Positions 23,404 to 35,076 of a DNA stretch of 64,000 nucleotides are shown piece after piece (position 1 is the stretch's first letter; every line of letters starts with the position of its first letter). Origin of the DNA: Polytrichum commune (Eukaryota > Streptophyta > Polytrichopsida > Polytrichales > Polytrichaceae). The notes beneath the pieces are model-generated. The model was not told where the DNA came from and did not search any database. It saw nothing but the letters and a program-made list of their open reading frames with translations. The stretch lies in contig OX485805.1 in NCBI GenBank assembly GCA_950295325.1, positions 36,133,501-36,197,500 on the forward strand, in the 5' to 3' direction. The translations under genes were made by a program, and so were the position numbers.

Positions 23404-24330
23404 AGTAGATGATCATTGGGCTTTACAAAAATAATAAGCTATTTCATTCTCTCCCTCAATAGTTGTTACGAAACCATACTTGTAGAAAGAAACTAGAGCT
23501 ATTAGTTCATGTCAAGTTGTCTATTGGGAAGGTGAAAATCTATTGAAGTATTTTATAGGATTACGGTTGATATTCCCTACCATAGGTGTTGTTAGTTCAT
23601 TCCAATTGGGTCCAACTAGACTAAATTGGGGGGCTATGATGTCGATTCAGGGATTGGTTAAGATAGAAAGAGAATTCTTTGGGCTATGCAATGGTTCTCT
23701 ATGTTTTGACAAAATTTTGTTCTAATATTTAGCCTAATTTGTTCACTTCTAGGTAAAAATATTAATATAAAATAACATTAGAGACCTAAATTTAGTTTAG
23801 TTAGGTCCAATTGGAATGGATTAGCCTTTGACTTACAAGGAGCTTGTTTTACCATAGATCTACCTTGGGTGGGTTTACATAGACACCACAAAAGCTCTCA
23901 TCTAGTAAAAGGAGAATTATTCAAGTATCATTGTGCACACAAAGTATGCATGGAATATGATACAAACTTCATTCCCCTAGTGTGTAAAATTTTTTAACAT
24001 GTTGACAATACTTTCACAATAGAAATAGGTGCACTGAAAGAGGGTAATAGTATTTGACAATGGTTTGTCTAATACGCCATGGGTTTATTGCTAATCATCT
24101 TGTACTAATCATGTGTTTCATATCCTAGGAGAAGTGGGCTAGTCAAAAATAGTAACCATTCAAGACCCACCTACCTTACATAGATGTCTTGTTCATTGAG
24201 TTAGGTCCACACCAATCGTATTGAGATAAAGGGGATCTCATTTAACCATATTCCCCTCGTGTTTGTGATTATTCATGCTCACTTAGATCCCACCATGCTA
24301 CCTATTTCATGGTCTTTGATCCTAATGCCG
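23404..24330. other. Spacer with a dispersed-repeat end
   Basis: 24085-24190 contains 'ATCTTGTACTAATCATGTG' and 'CTAGGAGAAGTGGGCTAGT', a fragment of the family seen at 3170-3250. No host gene recognised. Confidence 0.4.
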
Positions 24331-24597
24331 GGAGAGAGGGAATCATTGTATACAAGGCGTACCTCCTCTCATCCATCCAACATAAGAGCTTGGCCTCTTC
24401 ATAGGTTTGTTGCTAATTCATCTCAAACGACCTCAAGTACACTCATTCGGGACCTGTGAAGCTAATTCCAATGTCAAATTTACAAAAAAAAAAAACCTAT
24501 GGGAAGCATAATACATTATTTCAAGGCTTTCATTTTGGATGAATCAGAGGTACACTCATATATGGTGATTCTCCCCCCCCCCCCCCCCTTCTCTCCC
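24331..24597. mobile_element. Long-TIR MITE with a C16 run
   Basis: Left end 'GGAGAGAGGGAATCATTG' with 'CCTCTCATCCATCCAACATA'; right end 'TTGGATGAATCAGAGGTAC' and 'GGTGATTCTC', then 16 Cs (24573-24588) and 'TTCTCTCCC'. Same family as 12848, 46689 and 63441. Confidence 0.65.
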
Positions 24598-24838
24598 TAC
24601 TTTTAGGTATTGAATCAACTAAATAAAATTACTCTTTTAGGGTAAAGGATAGTTGACCATGTACTCACCTCTGCTACGATTGACTGGGACCATTGCGTAT
24701 GTTTGACCAATTTCATATGACGTTCAACTTCAAGTCCAAAGTTTCAAAAACAAAAATGAATGTCAACATGGACATCTACATTTCTCTTCTTAAATGTCAC
24801 CTCCATGACACATGCCTAGTACTACATGTCATTTCATA

Positions 24839-25066
24839 CCAGGGCCACACCAAAAACCCCAGCAGCTCCAGTCACCAAAAACATCAGCCCTACGTATTCT
24901 CCGGAAATACAGGGTTGGGATTTCAGTTGGCTGGAGCTACTGGAGTGGCTGGAAGAAGGGAGGTAGCCTGCAACCAGTAGCTCCAGCCAACTTAAATCCC
25001 AGCCCTATATTTCCGGAGAATACATAGGGCTGATGTTTTTGGCTGGGCCGCCCGGTGTGGCCTTGG
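24839..25066. mobile_element. Foldback MITE, 228 bp, TA target
   Basis: Flanked by TA (24837-24838 and 25067-25068), with CCARGGCCACACC ends. Arms of about 65 bp (about 24880-24947 and 24975-25040) are nearly perfect complements, including 'TATTCTCCGGAAATA' and 'GGCTGGAGCTACTGG', around a loop of about 27 nt. The single strand would fold into one long hairpin. Confidence 0.85.
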
Positions 25067-25132
25067 TATCACCTTCTAACATGTCAACTAACGTGTGGTT
25101 TTGCCTTTCACAAGTCACACTACAATCCACCC

Positions 25133-25836
25133 TCTATAAATGTCACACCTATAAGTGTTAACCCTCTCTAAATGTTAACTTTCTTCTACTCCCCACATAT
25201 TGCACACTATAAATGTTAAACGTGTTAACTGTTAACAAAATGGTACTCCCTTCTTTGTAAATTTGACTCTATAAATGTTAACGAATGAAATGTGCACAAG
25301 AGTATGTGCAATACGAATTAGACTTTGATTTGAACAATCCATATGAGGTCACCGAAGAGGATGTATGGGATGTTTTAGGCTCTATTGGTGGGACTTCTAA
25401 TGTCTCAGATGATGATTGTGAGGGAGAGGAGTGTGAGGTGGAACCCATTCCATCTTATAGTGACTTGCAATCTAGTTTTGGTACCATTAGAAGGTACATG
25501 GAATCACGTTCATGTGATGTGTCCAAGTATGTGGGTTTGTTGGTGCATATTGAGAAATATTTGCAAGTTGTGCATGCAGATGAATCTAACCAAAGAACCA
25601 TTGATTCATACTTCACCCGTGATTTGTAAACTTGATATTGAATAAAGTTTTGATTGGGTTTGCAATTTTATGAATGGTATTCTCTCACAAGAACTCTTCA
25701 CAATTGCTTATATTTATAAATGTTAAGATTTGTATATTGCTCAAAAAAGTAATTTTATAATTGTTAACTGTTAACACCTCTATAAATGTTAACTGTGATC
25801 CACTCCCGAGGGTTAACATTTATAGAGGGTAGACTG
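25133..25836 (+). mobile_element. pogo/Tigger-type remnant, copy 2, with transposase C-terminus
   Basis: A 704-bp element flanked by TA (25131-25132 and 25837-25838). Its left end is CAATCCACCCTCTATAAAT, a one-base variant of copy 1. It encodes a 114-residue frame at 25285-25629: an acidic stretch (VTEEDVWDVL, then SDDDCEGEECEVE), then SSFGTIRRYMESRSCDVSKY and an end QRTIDSYFTRDL. That pattern resembles the tail after the DDE domain in Tigger/CENP-B-like transposases. The DNA-binding and catalytic parts are absent, so it is an internally deleted, non-autonomous element. Confidence 0.8.
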
Positions 25837-27945
25837 TACATGTCAAATCCTAAATTGTGCATGTCAATTGAAATGCATTTTTACTTTATTTTTGGGGTAC
25901 AAGTTGTTGCGTGTCAAATGTGAAAAAAAACTTGCAAAACTTTGATTGGTTGGACACTAGCACAACCAGGCCTGGTCTGATTGGTTGTAGCTGGATTGAG
26001 CCATGAGATATTTTACGTGGGTCCCACCAATACACGTGGCATGACGGCATGCTGGGGGTAGAAGGAAATGGCCATGCACACGTGGGAGGCAACCCTAGAA
26101 TATAGCTGACATGGCATGGCGTTGGGGGTGGGGGTTGGGGGGGGTCTTGGTCAGCTGGAATTAAGGAGCCCTTTTGGACCTCGCCACCTTAACAAATAAT
26201 TCAACAAAATTTAGGAAACGTTTTTGCATGGCGAAGTCGAGTTGTTTAAGTTCATGGCCACGGTCCCTTTTTCTTAGGGGGTTAGTTATGCATGAGTGTT
26301 GTAGTAGTACCTCCTCCATGAAGTCGGTGTAGGGAGGGGGGGGGGGGGGGGGCGCTTTAATATGCTAGTAATTTGGCATCATTTGGGGTTTATCAAAAGG
26401 AATCACACAATTGAATCAATCTCTCTTTAAGACTCAATGATGAGGCCACCGCAAATTTGACTCCATTTATTGTGGCCATGAGCAATTTCATACATACGTT
26501 ACGTGATTCCACTAACGTAGATGGGTCTTAAATGGTTACTTCTCGCGAGTATACCAATTTCTCATAGGCTATGAAATCATAGCCATAATTAGTAAGCAAT
26601 AGTTAGCGATTCCAAATTGAGGCTGTAGTCATTATCCTCGTGGTTTTGGGAGGTCGTATGAGCATTTTTATATATTATCATCATAGTGAAGATTCTGATG
26701 CGTATTGAGTAATCAGGTGGGTTTGAGTTGTGTTTGAACTAAGGTAAGCACGCCTAATTCGGTTACGTACTCATCTTCAACATAATCATGTCTTTGGGTG
26801 GTGTGCAGTCGGTTGTGTGTGTATCTAAGAACATACACCAAAAGCACACGTGTTTAAAGAGTTTGGACTCCCTGACCGTGTTGACTATTCAGCCTATAGT
26901 GGTTATTGTATGTTGGGAACATGGCCTATTCCCTTTTAAACATGTGTTTTTGGTATATGTTCTTGGAGTCACACCTAACCACATACCACTCAAAAAAAAT
27001 TAGGTGTATGATTTTAGATATACACTTGAATGACGCACATCTACCTCACATTGATATTTGCAATTATGTTGACCTTGCCAAGAGGTTGTTTCTTTACATT
27101 GGGTCAAAATAAGATCACAAAATTTTATAGCATTGTTTATTGCATTCTATAGTAGCCATCCCTAAAAGGTTATCATGAATGCGTCATGGTCGAGCGCTAC
27201 CCCTTGCCTAGAAGGCTCCAAGGCCCAACAAAATAAGCTCATTTATGTTGCCACTATGGTAACAAGTATCAAAGAATGTCGATAAATGTGTGCAAGTCTA
27301 CCTAATCACACATATCAAGGCGCACATGACATGTAGTTTCGTGTAATCAACACTATTCATCACCAACAACCACATTAATTGTCTTGCGTCATTGGGTGCC
27401 AACTAATGGACCCGATCACACCAAACTTCCCATCTAGTTCCAGTCGTGAAATTGTTGGGGATTATGTTTAGAAATAGATGTTGGTCCACCACTTTTCACA
27501 TTACTACAGTCGGAGATGCCTATGGATGGTGTCTGAACTAGCCGGTGTGATCAGCCCCTCATGGTGTTGCATGACAAGTCATGAAGATCACTCTAATTTA
27601 CTTGGCACACCAATTTTATAACCAATTCAGATCATATAGGTGTTTATGTGTAGCCATGGCCTTCCTACTACATGGAGGAACATGATTGTCTTTCACACTA
27701 TTAAACTAATTTGTGGTCTCTGGCTCTTTAGTTTGGAGCCCAACCAAATGTATAATGTTCATGAGGTGAAAATGCAATTGGTTTTCTTACAACAAGATTT
27801 TTTCAATCGATCCAACTCCAAGATCAACATCAAAATCCAAACTTAGTTCAATGGGACCCAATTGAGATGAATTAACCACAAGTTGATAGGAAGACAAGTA
27901 GCAAGATATCCATGCCGGCATTCCTTCAAGTGTTGAGTATAGCTA
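25837..27945. other. Spacer with dispersed repeats and a G17 run
   Basis: A pure G run lies at 26336-26352. 26510-26760 and 26785-26995 match the dispersed family ('GATGGGTCTTAAATGGTTACT' blocks; 'GGTGTGCAGTCGGTTGTGTG'; 'ACACGTGTTTAAAGAG'), with the orientation reversed relative to 15155. No host gene recognised. Confidence 0.4.
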
Positions 27946-28166
27946 CACCATTTATGGTATTTAGTATCACTTACTATTTGGAATTATGCAATGTTGTAAC
28001 CATTTACTATAGATCTTAGTTCTTACCAACAAAGGTCAAATTGTTTGTTCGGACATCATAGAACATTAATACATTCTTTACTTTGGTAAAAACTTACACA
28101 TACTGTAAAAAGTTATAGTATTGTGTAGTTCCAAATAGTAAGTGACACTAAATACCAGAAACAGTG
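27946..28166. mobile_element. TA-target MITE, short subfamily
   Basis: A 221-bp element between TA at 27944-27945 and 28167-28168. Ends share 'GGTATTTAGTRTCACTTACT' and then 'ATTTGGAA'. It also shares the internal 'TTACCAACAAAGGTCAAATTG' block with 4190-4210. Confidence 0.85.
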
Positions 28167-29028
28167 TACTAGGTCTAGATTGATGATGTTCCAAATGTTT
28201 ATCGTTAGCATTTGACAAAGATCCAACGCACCAAAGTGTGGATGTTTTTAATGATTGTATGCAAAAGTTATAAAGGATCAAAGTTTTATTGGTAGACGAC
28301 TCTAAACCATCAGGGTGGCTTGACATTAAGAGGGTGGACATCCTCAAAATCAATATGTACTCATAGTGCAAGATTTTGGAATATTGGTTTTGGAGGAGAC
28401 AATGATTTTAGCTTGCTCTACCCTAATGCACTTTCCAAGCTACAATTGCACAACGTTGAACAATCGTGACTACATAAATAATAGGCATTATTATAGTTAT
28501 AACATGAGGTACGACAAGCTTACTACTATGATTCAAGTGGGCCATACTTATCTTGTTTGATATCATCATGATGAATGCGTTGGTGGGTAGTAGTGAAGTT
28601 GGTGGGATAAAACCATAAACTACGATGCTTACATGTAGCAATTATTAAGGTCAAGATACAACTATGCCAACAATATTCAATTACATATTTAATTTGGCAT
28701 TAAAATCGATATACCGTGTTGATTAGAGCCGCCCCATGGCTCGTCATGCAGTAGCATGTGTCCTATGTCACCCTCTCTGGTTGTCATCCAATGATTAAAA
28801 GATCAATTACATGAATCAATGATGAATAGTGTGGGCCAGACTAATAAAAAGTGTAGTGTAGTTCCCTATTGGAATAATGGATATTTTTAATGAAAGATGA
28901 CGTAATCATGTGACATGTAAGTGACACTTGGAAGATGTGGGAAGTTCTATAAGTGGCACCCATGTGCTTATATTTGGTGACCCGCACTATTTGCTCTCAA
29001 TTCCACACCATTTCCTAGTCTAAGGCGA
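28167..29028. other. Spacer, nothing recognised
   Basis: No gene, tRNA or complete mobile element recognised between the MITE and the next element. Confidence 0.35.
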
Positions 29029-29037
29029 CTACCATAA

Positions 29038-29606
29038 GCTGATAGCAAGTTGGGCAAAAAATAATTCAAAATAATCGAGCCTAATGTTTTGGAAATTATT
29101 GGGCTAGATGGCCTAAATGAAAGGAAAGATCATCATCAAAATGCCTAAATTTAAAAAAACTCTCCAATCTTCCCAAGGCAATCTCTCTCGACTTGGACAT
29201 TCAAAACTTCAATATCACTTTCAACGCTCAATAGTCTTTCATCCTTGTCAATGGGATGGAACATATGACAATTTGCCTCTGGCTCTTCGCGATGCTTGCA
29301 AATTCTCAAACAACCTCTACCACACATAAGCACAAAACAACGTGAAATGTTATTCACAACCTTAATTAGCACACTAAGACAACTCAACCTAAACCTCAAG
29401 GCTAATATTGTGTACTTGGCCGCCATGAATGAATAAAAAATAAGTCACAGTTCATGAATGTGTATGTAGTATATGCTATGTGCCTAAATGAATAATATGT
29501 ATATACATATTGGCCTAATTTTTCATAAATTTGTTTACAAACCGCCTAAGCCTTTTTTTGAAATTAAATTAGTTATTAGGCAAGATGTGCCCAACTTGCT
29601 ATCAGC
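29038..29606. mobile_element. 569-bp TIR element, possibly Mutator-like
   Basis: Perfect terminal inverted repeats GCTGATAGCAAGTTGGGCA at both ends. The flanking 9-mers CTACCATAA (29029-29037) and CTACAATAC (29607-29615) match at 7 of 9 positions, suggesting an old 9-bp target duplication. No transposase. Confidence 0.7.
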
Positions 29607-29859
29607 CTACAATACTAGTAGTGACATGCTTCTCCCACAACTACATCATTGATTTTGAAAAATGTGCACCACACTATTTTGAAGCATCCGCATTTTGAAG
29701 TTAATGTGGACCACGTGTATTAATAACCCGACTGATTTTTGCTTAAAGTTAATGGTGCGTACCATGCAAACATCTTGGTGCTCATACCTTATGTTTGTAA
29801 ACACATGCATTAACCATGCACCCCAGGAACTACTAGCCACAACCACACTCTCTATCATC

Positions 29860-31990
29860 ATAGTGCCCTTGGTCGGTGTGATGCCCCACAAGACAAGGAT
29901 GTTGTCGTCAGGGGAGGAAATTGTTCAAATTGTCTTGCCAACGGCAATAAAATGGGAAAAGATTTTGACAGACATCAACGAAGTGGGCAAAAAAAGAGAT
30001 GGGGTCCCATTTCTTTGTCCAGGTTGAATGTGCTAAAAAACCAATAGTTTACGAAATACATTTTGAGGAGACCCGGGGACAAGTTTGCTAGGTGCACAAC
30101 TTGTGAAAAGTGTAAAGGTCTTCGAGACGCGCATCTTATAGGCACTGAATCATGTCCTAAACACTAGAAAAACAAACGTTGAGCTTGGGAACAACCAGGA
30201 GGTGCACCGTCAAGATTACTATAAGAATTATGCAATATCTATACTGAGGCCTAGGAAGTTCTCATAGTCATCCATGACAAGATGGACCATGCCAAGATTG
30301 CATGCCTTTGTTATGCACGTAAAGTAAAGGCCACAAACAGTCTATTCAAGCTTCTTGTCACTATCACAGGTTCGCAAAACCTCCCACATATTGGTAGTTT
30401 ACAAGATTTGAGATGCGCATTGCGTGTGTATGCCAAATCTCCAATGAAATCCATCCATCTTGTTTTGATGTCCAAATTTTATTTTTCACACACATTTTGT
30501 TATTGCATGTATGATCGAAACATGGCCATGTGGATGTTAAATATGCTCATTATGGCTTGGATTTACCCTAATGATGCCAACCATACTATCGGTTTATTTG
30601 TAAAACTCCTTTGCAATCTTGAGAAGCCACCAATGCACTCACCTCGTGCATTTTATAAAGATTTTGGAATGACCTTATTAATTGTTGGAACCCCTTATTA
30701 TACCCATCTTTGCAAAAAACTTGCCTCCAACTTTCCACATGCAACTTGATCATGTATTAAATACAACAAGTGTCCTTATGTGTGTGTGTGTGTGTGTGTG
30801 TTTTTGTTGGTGTCTTTGCTTATAGCTAAAGGCATTTTTTAGAAGGCATTTGTGTCTTTTTTTATCATGGGCCCCACACACAACAACATTGATGTGTGAA
30901 TTGATCGTTGGAGCATGAAGTTGCATGAAAAAAAAATTCCTACCATTCCACTTCTCATAAAATCGTACATAGATTTCAACAATGTGAATTGCCAGTAATT
31001 CCACACATGAGAGAAGAAATACTAGATTTCAAGGCCTTCATCAAGCCTAACATGCTAGAAAGGGTGGACCGCCAAGTCAAATATACCAAAGCTTAATAAT
31101 TCACTTTTATGTGTTGGATGATGGTGTCCCTGACATGCAATTTAAGCTTTTGTGCACATCACCTAATCAAACCCCGGAGGACGGTATACTTGTGTGGTGT
31201 CAAGATTGTGATGGCAAATGTATGTTGCCTAATGGGGAGCCCAAACCTTGCACACTAGATCCCATGAGGAATAGACTGGAATCATTAAAGGTATCTCCTG
31301 ATTCACTGAAGAGTGGAAAGAATTGTATGAGGACATTACTAGACATGTTCGGGACACCCATGAACCATTGATAGCATATTAAGATCACATTCGATCAACC
31401 TTGCTGGCACTCAAAGTCAATACCCGTTCGTCTTTGACACAAGGATTTTGGCCTCAAAGTCGGGTGACAATTGTGGAGTTTGACGCCATGTTCTTCAGCA
31501 ATGAAGATGTCCGTGAGGAATTCACAGTGGATGAACATTATGTTGGCCATGCTTGCAATCGTCCAGCTCCATCTTTTTGTGTGGTTGTAGATTGCTATGA
31601 AGGTTATATGGTCCTCGTATGTGCATGAGATGAGGAGCACCCCAAACCAATTTGGTTGATGAAAGCATTGCTATCCCTCAATTTTGTTCCAATTAGCCCC
31701 AATTTTCGCCAAAATGAGCTAGAATACTTCCATCCCAGTACCAAAGACCAAAATGTGCTCTACACCTATTTAGATTCAGACACCAAAAAGGGTTTCAAGT
31801 GGACAATCAACTTGGCATATGGGCCAGTTTGGAGAAGCACAAATACCATGCTTTGTGCTTGGAAGCCTCGTAAGGGCTCCAAATCAGAGACAATGACTAT
31901 CCCCCCAAAAATATAGAATTTGCCAAAGACAACTTGACACGTATTGCAGTTGCAAAAAATGATGCTAAAAATGAAAATAAAGATGAAGAT
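29860..31990 (+). pseudogene. Decayed transposase gene (LQLDN ... HTHxDID-type family)
   Basis: Pieces of one long protein lie in order in shifting frames. 'RCTTCEKCKGLRDA' is near 30105. 'HDKMDHAKIACLCYARKVKA' is near 30275. 'DVKYAHYGLDL' then, one frame on, 'YPNDANHTIG' is at 30530-30600. 'LQLDHVLNTT' is near 30740, 'FFIMGPTHNNIDV' then 'DRWSMKL' near 30870-30925, 'EILDFKAFIKPNML' near 31020, 'FKLLCTSPNQTPEDGI' near 31145, and 'VDEHYVGHACNRPAPSFCVV' near 31530. It ends near 31915. At least two frameshifts and stops at 31380-31382 and 31626-31628 break it, and a (TG)n tract lies inside. The D-rich pattern resembles uncharacterised DDE-like proteins (DUF7869-type, from memory). Its termini were not found. 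Confidence 0.65.
30779..30801. repeat. (TG)n microsatellite
   Basis: About eleven TG units within the decayed transposase, between the LQLD and THNNID segments. Confidence 0.95.
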
Positions 31991-32237
31991 GGAGACAAGC
32001 CCAAATAACGTAGTCAAGGTTATTGGTAAAGATAGACATATTTGATAGACTTATTTGATAGACTTGTTCTTTTCAATGTTATATATAGGTTTGGGATGTG
32101 TCATCCAAATCAATAAAGCCAAGCTTATTTTTGGATTCAATAATTTGTTTTGGCACAAATCCAACAAGATAGTTTTGCGCCATGGAAATTTTGCATGTAG
32201 TTTATGCTTTCTTATGATTTAAAGATTTACTACATTT

Positions 32238-32279
<42 letters not shown>

Positions 32280-32533
32280 TCTTCATGTAGGAATATGCAT
32301 AACGTTATGTTCCCGATGTTCCAGATGCTCACAAAATGGGCATCCCAAATTATGCGTAGAATTTGTTTTGAGACTTTCTAAAGTTTCCGGTTAACAAATA
32401 TAGTGTGTTTTTAGTTTTTCCCCCCCTAAAGTAGGTACAATGGACATGGAAAAAAAGTTGTTACATTAATGTCAAAGTATGGATGCATATGGGATTTGAC
32501 ATGTTTAAAAAGGTCATTCCAGGCCTTGTAGTG
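31991..32533. other. Spacer downstream of the decayed transposase
   Basis: Holds the (TA)19 microsatellite; the rest is AT-rich and unrecognised. Confidence 0.4.
32241..32278. repeat. (TA)19 microsatellite
   Basis: Uninterrupted TA dinucleotides. Confidence 0.97.
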
Positions 32534-33143
32534 GGGTGCAAGCACGGTAAAGTGGACCCAAAAAGTGCTCTAGTGTACTAAAACCATAATGTTATTGGTC
32601 AAAGGCCTAAAAGTAGTAGCAAAGCGTTATTTGGATTGGAATTCTTTTTATGATGACCTTTATTGTTGTGTTAAATACTCAAATGTAGAATATCAAGTTG
32701 AGATCTTCAATACTTAACATCAAAAGTGATGCTCAAAAGCAAATGGTTGAATTTGGTTTTGGATGTAGATTTCATGACCTTACCTATTTTGAAGTTGGAA
32801 TTTTTTTATTCCTTGAATTCATTATTCACTTGAGGGCATCATCACAAAACTTTGTAGGAAACCATCAATTTAATGTAATTTAATCATATTAAAAAATTCA
32901 AACAATCACTTATTCAATATCACCTACTTGCACACCACTTGCACCATCTTCTAAAATATGTAGTTTTTTCTTGGAATTCTTTTTGTCATCATAAATTATT
33001 TGGCTTTGTTTATCAATATGTTTTTTTCTAAATTTCTAAATTTTTTTTTCTTCACAAAATTCAAAGTTAGTACATAAAATTAAATCACTTTCACTTAACA
33101 CTAGGCAGGGATCAGGAGTTGTCCACTTTACCGTGCTTGCACC
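32534..33143. mobile_element. About 600-bp TIR element, superfamily uncertain
   Basis: Inverted ends share GGTGCAAGCACGGTAAAGTG (left about 32535-32554, right about 33124-33143). TAGTG follows the right end and precedes the left end. This could be a 5-bp target duplication, or a decayed CACTA-type terminus. AT-rich interior without a long ORF. Confidence 0.6.
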
Positions 33144-35076
33144 TAGTGTGAAAATTATCTTGCATGAGGGCATTTTTTTCCCATTGAGGACAAGGTTGTT
33201 TGGTAGAGGGTTTGAAGCTTTTGAGACTTACTAGGTCTAGTAGTATTTCTTTTGTCGAGTTTCCAAATCTCTCTCAGTTCATGCATTTAATATGTTTAAT
33301 GCAATCTCTAATTAACATAGTTAGAAAACTATAAGTATAGATAGGGTGTTAAGAATTGCTTGAAAACCCAATACATGATAAATTGAGCTTCCCCACCCCC
33401 CAATAGGCCACCTAGTTACCCAATGTGTATACCAAACATAAGGCTAGGTCTTCGCTAAGCGAACTCCTTGGGCCATGCATTATTACGGGAGCTACTATGG
33501 GGGCTATTATTATCTAGGAGTTTTGAGACCCTTGATTATTAAATAAATGCACTTTGACTTAAAATTTGAGCTCTTTGATTTCTTAAAAATCCCAAGGCCC
33601 TTGTGTTTTGAGCATGCTAAATTGCTTGCTAATATTAGAAAACAAGTACATTATTCTCACTACAAACTTTTACAAGTAAACCAAAAACTAAACACACAAC
33701 AACTACAAAGTAGCCAACGCATCAACATAATGACCCAAACATAGGCAATGCCATGACAAAATATTCCAACCTAAAATGTAATTTAAAAACTTTGTAATCT
33801 TAAAGTGTGAAGACACACTAACCACTTTGAAATCATGGTTCAATCGTGACATATCACAATTTACAATATACAACAATCCATTTAAAATATGTAAAGCATC
33901 TCTATAAGAATATCTAAGACTCCTTCTACCAAGCCGAAAGTGAGAAGTTTGAAGATCCTACTACCGGCGGTGTTAGGGGACCCTTTATTACAAAGTCAAA
34001 AATTGAAATCTAACTTCAAGTTATCTAATGGAAGGCTTCCATATAATTGGAATTTGTGCAATTACGTGCTGCTATGTTATTTAAAATTCAAGTATAATAC
34101 GTACCTCGTGAATAAATCATCCCATAAATTTGAGTAAATTTCACTTCTTTTCTACTTTCCGCAGTGCCACCTCCTGCATGCAGGTATACACCACAGTCCT
34201 TCAAAAGATGTTGATTTTGTCTATGAGACTTTGATTGAATCCAAAATTAAAGGTATGTGGACCTCCCTCGACCACGTAAATTTGAGCGGTATATTGCAAA
34301 ACTTGTATTTTAACAACCTAAAAGACATGTGATAAGATGAGATTGGACTGTGTGCTTAAAATATAGACAATATTTTAAGTTCAAAAACTAACTCAATTGG
34401 GAGGGCCTATAAATGTCATCACTCAAAGACAATAAGCATCTTCATTGTGACCTCTGCACTTGTAACTTTTGCTTGTCAATTTCGATTATGAAAGTTGAAA
34501 TGACAAGCTTTGTGATCATAATAATGTGTAATTACTAAACGAATGAGACCATTCCCAATCCAATCCAACAGTCAAAAGTGTTTATGGAGTTGGAAGCGCC
34601 CGCAACAAGACCATATACCTTAGATGGGATCATGCAATTACCTATGCAATTACTCAGATTCAAGCAGTGATGTTAGAACTTTCCGTGGGCAAGTACTACA
34701 CTCGTACACAAACGATTCATCTTGGAACAATTTTCTCCATGCATGAGTTACAAGTAATACACTAAATAATATTACTGTGGGCCACAATAATTGTCTAGAG
34801 CTCACACTAATTCTCATAATGATCAGTGTGGTGCACATTACTTTTCAACTCACCTTAAAAATATTAGTAGAAAATTAGTGTGGATGATTATTTTATTTTG
34901 TGTTACTTTTTTCCTACAAGTAATATTCAATGTGTTGGTCGGAAGTCTTCATGAAGACTTAGGGTAAGACCCAGGGTCTTGGACCCATGTTAAATCCACC
35001 TTGACTAGAACATTAGTGTGGCCAATGCTAATTATTTCCAAGCTAATTTCCCACTCACGCTAATAAGACTATTTAG
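33144..35076. other. Spacer with one TE fragment
   Basis: About 34735-35075 matches 45840-46015 in inverse orientation (blocks 'ATTCAATGTGTTGG', 'CTAGTCAAGGTGGA'), so it is part of another transposon family. It includes the 18-bp perfect palindrome AAGTCTTCATGAAGACTT at 34943-34960. No host gene recognised. Confidence 0.45.
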
